A stretch of 5,399 nt of DNA from Ktedonobacterales bacterium (lineage in GTDB: Bacteria > Chloroflexota > Ktedonobacteria > Ktedonobacterales > JADMIN01). This document shows, in pieces, positions 1-4,261 of the stretch; positions within the stretch are counted from its first letter, which is position 1, and each line of letters begins with the position of its first letter. The notes below the pieces were generated by a model. It worked only from the letters and a program-made list of their open reading frames with translations, did not search any database and was not told the origin of the DNA. A program made the translations under genes and the position numbers. The stretch covers positions 1 through 5,399 of the forward strand of contig JANWHL010000157.1 of NCBI GenBank assembly GCA_025450405.1, read 5' to 3'.

Positions 1-228
1 CCATGGTCGCCCAACGAGTTTGATGCGCCCACCGAGGAATATTCCCGCATGATGGGTACGTCGCCCGGTGGGTATGTGGCTGGTGGCTACCCCAGACCAG
101 GTGGATTCGCAACGCACCCCCCCGCCGACGGCAGCGCGGAGATGCGTGTGGTCGTGGGCATTCTCTGCGTCTTGGGCGGCCTGATGAGCGGCGCCGGGGC
201 GCTCATTGTGGCCCTGTGGCCTCGCTGA
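1..228 (+). CDS. C-terminal part of a membrane-anchored protein (5' partial, unrecognised)
   Basis: Frame 1 is open from the first base of the window to a TGA at 226-228, giving 75 residues of a protein whose start lies outside. The first ~45 residues are Gly/Pro/Tyr-rich and probably disordered (for example GGYVAGGYPRPGG). They are followed by one hydrophobic segment beginning MRVVVGILCVLGG and ending in LWPR at the stop, which reads as a single C-terminal membrane helix. No catalytic motif is visible in what remains, and I cannot name a family. The pattern of a low-complexity soluble part joined to a short membrane segment recurs in other genes of this window. A weak hairpin follows directly after the stop. 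Coding status is likely because the frame is open and its composition matches the neighbours, but it is short. Confidence 0.6.
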   Translation, partial: PWSPNEFDAPTEEYSRMMGTSPGGYVAGGYPRPGGFATHPPADGSAEMRVVVGILCVLGGLMSGAGALIVALWPR

Positions 229-236
229 CCGCGCGC

Positions 237-251
237 GTCCCGCATCGGGAC
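237..251 (+). terminator. weak hairpin just after the first gene
   Basis: GTCCCG-CAT-CGGGAC forms a perfect 6-bp stem with a 3-base loop, starting 8 bases after the TGA at 226-228. No T-run follows, so it is not a canonical intrinsic terminator. It could mark the 3' end of the first transcript or simply be a chance GC-rich palindrome. Confidence 0.25.
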
Positions 252-285
252 TGGACTCGTGACCACCGCGCCGTGTATCAAGCGC

Positions 286-314
286 TGGACATTGCGCGCG
301 AACCATGGCATAAT
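286..314 (+). promoter_or_regulatory. sigma70-type promoter for the MarR gene
   Basis: TGGACA (286-291) and CATAAT (309-314) are separated by exactly 17 bases. Each matches the -35/-10 consensus at 5 of 6 positions. The expected transcription start is near 320-323, about 140 bases before the MarR start codon. The transcript would have a long leader containing the palindrome at 356-372. This is the best promoter match I found in the window. Confidence 0.6.
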
Positions 315-355
315 CTGGTGCAACGGCAGCCGAGTGCCCGATTTCGGGCCCTGGA

Positions 356-372
356 GATACCCTCGCGGTATC
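356..372. promoter_or_regulatory. candidate MarR operator, 17-bp palindrome
   Basis: GATACC-CTCGC-GGTATC is a perfect inverted repeat with 6-bp arms and a 5-base centre. It lies between the predicted promoter (286-314) and the MarR start at 464. MarR dimers usually bind palindromes of about this size near their own promoters. At roughly +35 from the predicted start it would act as a roadblock, or it could overlap a second, weaker promoter nearer the gene. Binding is inferred from position and symmetry only. Confidence 0.45.
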
Positions 373-448
373 GTAACGCTAAGAACTGTCGGATAGAGTG
401 TAAGTCGCATAAGTGCCGGCGGGCCAGAGAAAACTGGGCGGCAAGAGC

Positions 449-453
449 AAGGG
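449..453 (+). promoter_or_regulatory. ribosome binding site supporting the ATG at 464
   Basis: AAGGG lies 10 bases before the ATG at 464. The in-frame GTG at 413 comes directly after a TAA (410-412) and has no comparable purine-rich site before it. The later in-frame ATG at 515 also lacks one. This favours 464 as the start. Confidence 0.45.
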
Positions 454-463
454 TTGGCGGACT

Positions 464-898
464 ATGGACCAGCACACGACCCAGGCAACAGCGGGCGTCG
501 ACAATCGCGTTCCCATGTCAAAAGCGGACTTCGAGGTAATTGCCGCGTTCCGCTACGCGATCCGCAAATTCTTGCGCTTTAGCGAGCAGGCTGCCAGGCG
601 CGAGCGCATTACCCCCCAGCAACACCAACTCTTGTTGGCCATCAAAGGGTTTCCCGGACGCGACCGCGCGACGGTGTCGGAGCTCGCGGAGCGGTTGCAG
701 ATGCGCCAGCATAGCATGGTGGGGCTCATCGATCGCACGGAGGCCCAGGGTATGGTGCGGCGTGAGCCCGGCACGGTGGACCGGCGCCAGGTGTTCGTGC
801 GCCTCACGCCCAAGGGCGAGGAGGTGCTGCTCCGGCTCGCCGTCCAGCATCGTCGCGAGTTGCTGACGATGCAAGAGGCGCTGCGCGTGACAGTCTGA
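464..898 (+). CDS. MarR-family transcriptional regulator
   Basis: The product is a cytoplasmic winged-helix DNA-binding protein of 144 residues, a normal MarR length. The N-terminal dimerisation helix contains FRYAIRKFLRFSEQAAR (about 29-45), followed by ITPQQHQLLLAIKG (49-62). The helix-turn-helix covers about residues 70-98, with TVSELAERL and then MRQHSMVGLIDRTEAQG as recognition helix. The wing carries the family signature DRR (106-108) followed by VRLTPKG (112-118). The C-terminal helix after LTPKGEEVL is somewhat short compared with relatives. MarR proteins typically repress their own promoter and respond to small phenolic or oxidative ligands; no ligand can be read from this sequence, and I see no pattern marking a redox-sensing cysteine type. 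A good promoter and a palindromic operator candidate lie upstream. It converges on the next gene, and no clear target gene is visible here. Confidence 0.9.
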   Translation: MDQHTTQATAGVDNRVPMSKADFEVIAAFRYAIRKFLRFSEQAARRERITPQQHQLLLAIKGFPGRDRATVSELAERLQMRQHSMVGLIDRTEAQGMVRREPGTVDRRQVFVRLTPKGEEVLLRLAVQHRRELLTMQEALRVTV

Positions 899-970
899 CC
901 TGGGAAACACTGGCTTCCGACGCACCACAGCGCGCTGGGAGCCGTCCGAGCCGCCACAATTCAGCGCGCC

Positions 971-1630
971 TCAACCCGCTTGGTCGGCGTCCACCGCCCG
1001 GGCGCCAGCGGCGGAGGTCGGTGTGGCGGGATCCTCGACGTCACGCCACTCGTCGCCCGATCCGCCTTCGAGCTCCGCCATCTCGATGTCGGCGGCCGGA
1101 TCCCGAGGCTGCGTTGGCCGTGGATACTCGCGCAGATGGCGCTTGCCGAGGATCCATCCCAGCCGGCCAAGGCCCACCACAGCCACCACGGCCACCACGC
1201 TGTCGATGGCCAGGTGCTCCAGCGGTGGGCCGGCCGCCACCGCCACCAGGGTGCTGCCTAGGAAACCCGTGAGCAGGCACGAGGCGATGAGGCCGAGCAA
1301 ACACCCGAGGTAACCGCCATGGGTGGGCCAGTCGTACCCCGGCGGCACGGCGCCTTCCTGGGGGTCCATCGGCGCGGGGTCGCCGTAGGGATCACCCAGG
1401 TCCGCGCCATTGTCCTCCGCCATGCCGCCGTTGGCCTCAGGGCCCAGAGGCGCCGGATCGGGTCCTCGTTCGGCGACGGTGTCCGTGTCTGGCACACGAT
1501 TGCTCCCCGTTCCATGCGCTTCCGCGGCGCGCTCCCCGTTCCCGACGTCTGGAGCGGCATTCAGCGGCGCGCCATCAGACGGCACGTCCTCCGGCAGCGG
1601 GCTCGGGGAGTCGGCCATTTCGTCTGGCAC
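971..1630 (-). CDS. unrecognised membrane protein with acidic Pro-rich N-terminal tail
   Basis: This 219-residue protein is of unknown function. Residues 1 to about 100 are acidic and rich in Pro, Gly and Ala, with no obvious fold. Two hydrophobic segments follow, at about 107-133 (beginning GGYLGCLLGLIAS) and about 141-162 (VVAVVAVVGLGRLGWILG). A basic stretch, GKRHLREY, comes next, and then a polar acidic tail of about 50 residues. The two helices would make a hairpin with both tails on the same side, probably cytoplasmic given the basic residues after helix 2. The GTG at 1630 is chosen because GAGGAA lies 6 bases before it; the in-frame ATG four codons later is too far from that site. It is co-directional with upp, 158 bases downstream of it, and converges with marR. 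No enzyme motif is visible. Confidence 0.75.
   Translation of the reverse strand: MPDEMADSPSPLPEDVPSDGAPLNAAPDVGNGERAAEAHGTGSNRVPDTDTVAERGPDPAPLGPEANGGMAEDNGADLGDPYGDPAPMDPQEGAVPPGYDWPTHGGYLGCLLGLIASCLLTGFLGSTLVAVAAGPPLEHLAIDSVVAVVAVVGLGRLGWILGKRHLREYPRPTQPRDPAADIEMAELEGGSGDEWRDVEDPATPTSAAGARAVDADQAG
1173..1199 (-). repeat. 9-base tandem triplet-type repeat inside the membrane helix
   Basis: CCACCAC recurs three times at a 9-base period on the plus strand. On the coding strand it encodes the Val-Val-Ala repeats of the second membrane helix. It is an in-frame low-complexity stretch and may vary in copy number between strains. Confidence 0.5.
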
Positions 1631-1636
1631 TGGGCA

Positions 1637-1642
1637 TTCCTC
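1637..1642 (-). promoter_or_regulatory. Shine-Dalgarno fixing the GTG start at 1630
   Basis: Read on the minus strand, GAGGAA is followed by 6 bases and then GTG. This is a strong site at ideal distance and it decides for the GTG over the in-frame ATG at 1618. Confidence 0.6.
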
Positions 1643-1710
1643 GGTTTGGCGGCGCCCGCCATATCGTGCGGATTGCGTGCGCCGTGCGGTTTGGCGTAAG
1701 GCAATTGGCT

Positions 1711-1726
1711 GGCCCAGGTCAGGGCC
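1711..1726 (-). other. hairpin at the predicted 5' end of the 971-1630 transcript
   Basis: GGCCC-AGGTCA-GGGCC gives a 5-bp GC stem with a 6-base loop. It begins about 8 bases downstream of the candidate -10 at 1734-1739. If that promoter is used, the hairpin would sit at the very 5' end of the mRNA, where such structures can protect against decay. The role is inferred. Confidence 0.25.
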
Positions 1727-1733
1727 GCGCTCG

Positions 1734-1739
1734 GTTATA
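1734..1739 (-). promoter_or_regulatory. possible -10 element for the 971-1630 gene
   Basis: On the minus strand TATAAC matches the -10 consensus at 5 of 6 positions, about 105 bases before the GTG start. No convincing -35 hexamer lies 16-19 bases upstream. The gene may have its own promoter here or be read through from upp. Confidence 0.3.
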
Positions 1740-1752
1740 CCTTACCACACCG

Positions 1753-1769
1753 CGCCGGAACCTTCGGCG
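1753..1769 (-). terminator. weak hairpin after upp
   Basis: CGCCG-N7-CGGCG is a perfect 5-bp stem starting 19 bases beyond the upp stop codon. It has no T-run on the minus strand. It could partly terminate upp or trim the 3' end of its transcript. The evidence is weak. Confidence 0.2.
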
Positions 1770-1788
1770 TAGGACCGACCGCCCAGCA

Positions 1789-2493
1789 CTAAAGCGTCCC
1801 GAACTGGCGGTCGCCCGCGTCGCCCAGACCTGGACAGATGTAGCCGCGATCGTCGAGATGGTCATCGACCGCACCGAGATAGATGGGCACATCGGGATGG
1901 GCTTGGCGCAACTTGAGCACGCCGTATGGGGCGCCGATCAGGCCGACGTAGCGCAGGTGCGGGACACCGTAGCGTTTGAGTGTATGCAGCGCGTCGATGG
2001 CCGAGCCGCCGGTGGCGAGCATCGGATCCACCGAGAAGCAGACCTGGAGATTGCTGGCGCGCGAAAGTTGATTATAGTACTCGATGGGCTCCAGGGTATG
2101 CTCGTCACGCCGGAGACCTAGATGCCACACCTGGGCATCCGGGAGCACCTGGCGAAAGCCATCGGCGAGGCCGAGTCCCGCGCGCAGGATTGGCACGATG
2201 CCCACGCCTCCGCCGAGCCGCTCTCCGCGCATGGCCTCCAGAGGCGTCTCGATGTCGACGGGGATGAGCGCGAGATCCGCGGTGGCCTCGTAGGCCAGCA
2301 AGGTTCCCAGCTCGCGCACCAGGCGATAGAACTCAGGCGGTGGTGTGTTGCGGTCGCGCAAGGCGGTGAGCTTGTGGGTGACGACGGGATGCCGCGAGAT
2401 GTGCACATCGGGCAGGTCGAGGACATGCGGCCGTGTGGGTTGGGCGACGCCGCGCATGGGCAATGCGCCGGCGCGCGCGCTCTGATTCGCCAT
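1789..2493 (-). CDS. upp: uracil phosphoribosyltransferase
   Basis: This cytoplasmic pyrimidine-salvage enzyme converts uracil and PRPP to UMP and pyrophosphate. The 234-residue product aligns from memory with E. coli Upp throughout. An N-terminal block, VHISRHPVVTHKLTALRD, is followed by LLAYEATADL. The phosphate-contact region is VPILRAGLGL (100-109), then RRDEHTLEP (128-136). The PRPP-binding loop is DPMLATGGSA (156-165), and the uracil-recognising C-terminus is GYICPGLGDAGDRQFGT (217-233). All key motifs are intact. The ATG at 2493 is chosen because AAGGGAG lies 10 bases before it; the open frame runs upstream to 2637, but that extra sequence shows no homology. The start gives about 25 residues more than E. 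coli Upp (208), and the ATG at 2457 (222 residues) is an alternative. It is divergent from 2757-3173, and 971-1630 follows it. Confidence 0.96.
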   Translation of the reverse strand: MANQSARAGALPMRGVAQPTRPHVLDLPDVHISRHPVVTHKLTALRDRNTPPPEFYRLVRELGTLLAYEATADLALIPVDIETPLEAMRGERLGGGVGIVPILRAGLGLADGFRQVLPDAQVWHLGLRRDEHTLEPIEYYNQLSRASNLQVCFSVDPMLATGGSAIDALHTLKRYGVPHLRYVGLIGAPYGVLKLRQAHPDVPIYLGAVDDHLDDRGYICPGLGDAGDRQFGTL

Positions 2494-2503
2494 CGGGATG
2501 GTG

Positions 2504-2510
2504 CTCCCTT
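2504..2510 (-). promoter_or_regulatory. Shine-Dalgarno deciding the upp start
   Basis: AAGGGAG on the minus strand lies 10 bases before the ATG at 2493-2491. It supports this start over the longer open frame to 2637 and the internal ATG at 2457. Confidence 0.55.
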
Positions 2511-2744
2511 CTGCTCCCGCCGCCGTGGAGCGCGGCCACTTGGTTTCACATAGGGTGCGCGTCAGGTGCGGTGCGCGTCTCGGGCAAATGGTTGGCCGTC
2601 CGCATGCCTGAAGCCGTGGCAAGTGTCGCACATCCACTGGACTGGATCAAGCCGAGCGTCGCCTTGTTGCCCCAGCCTCTGTAACGAGATTTGGCGTAGC
2701 TCGTATACCTGATGTGGGACCCGGCGGGGCCGGGATGAAGAGAC
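2511..2744. other. divergent intergenic region between upp and the 2757 gene
   Basis: This region must hold the promoters of both divergent genes, but no pair of hexamers stands out. On the plus strand TATACC (2704-2709) is a fair -10 without a good -35. On the minus strand TTGATC (2650-2645) with N17 and GACACT is only a weak match. A 10-base direct repeat, GGTGCGCGTC, occurs at 2554-2563 and 2570-2579. The 9-mer TTTGGCGTA (2690-2698) also occurs before the 971-1630 gene. I see no gene in it. Confidence 0.4.
2720..2734 (+). other. GC hairpin just before the ribosome binding site
   Basis: CCCGGC-GGG-GCCGGG is a perfect 6-bp GC-only stem with a 3-base loop. It ends 10 bases before the Shine-Dalgarno AAGGAG (2745-2750) of the 2757 gene. 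It would leave that site single-stranded and could stabilise the mRNA or influence translation. The function is inferred. Confidence 0.35.
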
Positions 2745-2756
2745 AAGGAGCGATCC

Positions 2757-3173
2757 ATGAGCCAGGATTGGCGCGCGAGGTCTGACGGAGAGCAGCGGGC
2801 CGACGCACCGCACTTTTACTGGGGCGACACGCCGCGGCACGAGCCGTGGGTGCCAAGCGAACCGCCGCGCCGAGCATGGGCTGTGTCGAACCCGCCGCGA
2901 TCGAGCGCGCGCAAGTGGGTGTTCATCATACTCGGGGTGGCGCTCGGTCTGGTGTTACTGAAGCCGCTGCTGGTGCTGGCAGCCATCCTGATTGGCGCCG
3001 TAGTGGGTCTACTGGTGCTAGGCATCCTGGCTGTGGGAGCGCTGTTGCTCGTCGGTCGTGTGGCCTTTGGCTGGCGATGGCCGTCGCGGCGCGCCTGGGC
3101 GGCGTTCGGCGGCCCGGCCTTCTGGATCGCGGGCATGCGCCGCGGCGCGAACAGTCCTCACCGCTATGATTGA
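2757..3173 (+). CDS. small unrecognised membrane protein
   Basis: This 138-residue product belongs to no family I recognise. Residues 1 to about 52 form a polar, Trp/Pro/Arg-rich tail ending in a basic SSARK. Residues about 53-101 are almost wholly hydrophobic (starting WVFIILGVALGLVLL), enough for two closely spaced helices with a Lys-Pro (69-70) near the turn. The C-terminal 35 residues are basic and aromatic (RVAFGWRWPSRRAWAAFGG), suggesting a cytoplasmic or membrane-surface tail. By the positive-inside rule both ends face the cytoplasm. The start is secure: AAGGAG lies 6 bases before the ATG. It is divergent from upp and converges with the 3349-4248 gene across a strong hairpin. No catalytic motif is seen, so the function is unknown. 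Confidence 0.8.
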   Translation: MSQDWRARSDGEQRADAPHFYWGDTPRHEPWVPSEPPRRAWAVSNPPRSSARKWVFIILGVALGLVLLKPLLVLAAILIGAVVGLLVLGILAVGALLLVGRVAFGWRWPSRRAWAAFGGPAFWIAGMRRGANSPHRYD

Positions 3174-3218
3174 TTGGCCAAAACTTGCGTCCGACAGCCG
3201 CCATCTCCACAATTGACT

Positions 3219-3248
3219 GAGAGCCCTCCGCGTGCAAGGAGGGCTCTC
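3219..3248. terminator. bidirectional terminator between convergent genes
   Basis: GAGAGCCCTCC and GGAGGGCTCTC form a perfect 11-bp stem around the 8-base loop GCGTGCAA. It lies 45 bases after the plus-strand gene ending at 3173 and 100 bases after the minus-strand gene ending at 3349. Its placement between convergent genes and its stem strength support termination in both directions. Neither side has a real T-run (the minus side reads CAGTCAATTGT), so it departs from the textbook intrinsic form. Confidence 0.65.
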
Positions 3249-3348
3249 GCTACCTCATCCGGCGCCTCGATGTCCTGTCCGCCCGTTCCACACGAGTGGC
3301 TTTCGTCACCGCCAAGCTTGCCACCGGCGCATTCGGCCGCCAAGCGCG

Positions 3349-4248
3349 CTATGAGGATGTCAGGGTTCCATCCACCGAGAATCCGGTATAGAGTGCCTCG
3401 GCGCCAGCGGGCGCGCCCAGGGCGATCGTGAATGGACCTGTATCGTCGGGGAAGGCTGAATAGAGACGCTGGCCGTTTGAATACACGGTCAGGCTTTGAT
3501 CTGTCGCCGAGAACCACACCGAGATGGTATTGGGCTCATAGCCGTCCGCATGCCAGGCGACGCTGCTGCCGGATATCGTCGCTCCCGCCCCGCAGGAATT
3601 ACTGGTCCTGCTCTTTGCGGTGTATCCGCCGGATTGGTCGAAAAGCAGGGCGTAGTTGGTCGTGCTGGATTTACTCACGAGGAGCACGCAGGCAATCTGC
3701 TCGGATGCGACATTCATGGCTGGAGCGACCTGGACCGTGAGTAGGAAGCCGGACCCAGCCAGGTTCTGGCTCGCGCTCGGCTGGAACGCGCAGACAGCGC
3801 CGTTGTCCGCGTCGAGGGTGCCATCGGCGTGGAGCCCGCCATCCTCGAACGAACAGTTATGCCCGACATCCCAATTGGTCGAGTCGTTGGACAACGACGA
3901 GTTGTAAAGCGACGTGAGCCCAAGACCGCCAGCGGTGGGCACACGCTCGACAAGTGCGGGAGCGGCGGCGGCGAGTGCCAGCGCGCTGATTGCCAGCAAT
4001 ACTCCCATGGCGGTCACCACGGCGAAGAAGATGGTCTGCCCACCTTTGCGCGCGGGCCTTTCCACAGGCGTGGGCTGTTGCGTGTAGGCCCGCGCGTACC
4101 AGTAGGCGTACGGATAGTAGGCGTACGGCGGGTACGCGGGATAAGGGCCGGGCGCGGCTGGCGCGTGCGGCGTGGGCGCCGCGTAACCAGGCTGTGCCGC
4201 GCCTGGCGGGGTTGGCCGGGCATCCGAACCAGGCGTTTGCTCGGTCAT
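3349..4248 (-). CDS. single-pass membrane protein with Pro/Tyr-rich tail and extracellular beta-rich domain
   Basis: This is a 299-residue protein in three parts. Residues 1-69 form a Pro/Ala/Tyr-rich tail containing the repeated PYAYY-PYAYW block (41-50) and ending in basic ERPARKGG. Residues about 72-97 are one membrane helix (IFFAVVTAMGVLLAISALAL). Residues about 110-299 form a Ser/Thr/Asn-rich, beta-type domain with NWDVGHNCSFEDGGLHADG (125-143) and a closing strand pattern near TVYSNGQRLYSAF. It resembles the concanavalin A/LamG-like jelly-roll domains found in secreted Chloroflexota proteins, from memory rather than a search. Four cysteines (132, 153, 187, 219) could form two disulfides outside the cell. 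Topology is cytoplasmic N-terminus, external C-terminus. The ATG overlaps the stop of the PrsW-like gene (ATGA) and AGGGAGG lies 6 bases before it. It may be a substrate, sensor or adhesin; no enzyme residues are identifiable. Confidence 0.85.
   Translation of the reverse strand: MTEQTPGSDARPTPPGAAQPGYAAPTPHAPAAPGPYPAYPPYAYYPYAYWYARAYTQQPTPVERPARKGGQTIFFAVVTAMGVLLAISALALAAAAPALVERVPTAGGLGLTSLYNSSLSNDSTNWDVGHNCSFEDGGLHADGTLDADNGAVCAFQPSASQNLAGSGFLLTVQVAPAMNVASEQIACVLLVSKSSTTNYALLFDQSGGYTAKSRTSNSCGAGATISGSSVAWHADGYEPNTISVWFSATDQSLTVYSNGQRLYSAFPDDTGPFTIALGAPAGAEALYTGFSVDGTLTSS
4101..4128 (-). repeat. 15-base tandem repeat coding PYAYY/PYAYW
   Basis: AGTAGGCGTACGG occurs at 4101-4113 and 4116-4128 on the plus strand, a 15-base period. 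On the coding strand this is two copies of a five-codon unit in the Pro/Tyr tail of the 3349-4248 gene. Because the unit is a multiple of three, copy-number change would lengthen or shorten the tail without frameshift. Confidence 0.6.
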
Positions 4249-4261
4249 CGCGCACCTCCCT
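4245..4261 (-). promoter_or_regulatory. ATGA stop-start overlap with Shine-Dalgarno
   Basis: AGGGAGG (4261-4255) is followed by 6 bases and ATGA. The upstream gene's TGA (4247-4245) overlaps the downstream ATG (4248-4246) by two bases of the start codon. This arrangement is a standard sign of translational coupling and fixes the start of the downstream gene. Confidence 0.75.

Noticed and set aside
292..314. TTGCGC at 292 as the -35 for CATAAT
   Set aside because: The spacer would be only 11 bases; TGGACA at 286-291 gives the correct 17.
87..410. Minus-strand open frame opposite the first gene and the marR promoter
   Set aside because: It covers the promoter and operator region and the plus-strand coding end; its composition is that of a reverse-strand shadow.
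413..463. GTG at 413 as the MarR start
   Set aside because: It directly follows a TAA, lacks a ribosome binding site, and would add 17 residues not typical of MarR; the ATG at 464 has AAGGG before it.
2122..2553. Plus-strand open frame opposite upp
   Set aside because: It lies on the complement of a certain upp gene, shows no recognisable motif, and its end runs into the upp leader.
2616..2630. Minus-strand CDTCH resembling a haem-binding CxxCH motif
   Set aside because: The frame overlaps the start of the 2757 gene, has no signal peptide or supporting sequence, and ends soon after the motif; most likely chance.
2494..2637. Upstream extension of upp to an open-frame start at 2637
   Set aside because: The extra 48 residues have no similarity to Upp and no good ribosome binding site, whereas AAGGGAG precedes the ATG at 2493.
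3164..3517. Minus-strand open frame of 117 codons between the convergent genes
   Set aside because: It overlaps the 3349-4248 gene in another frame, runs through the terminator hairpin, and shows no family motif.
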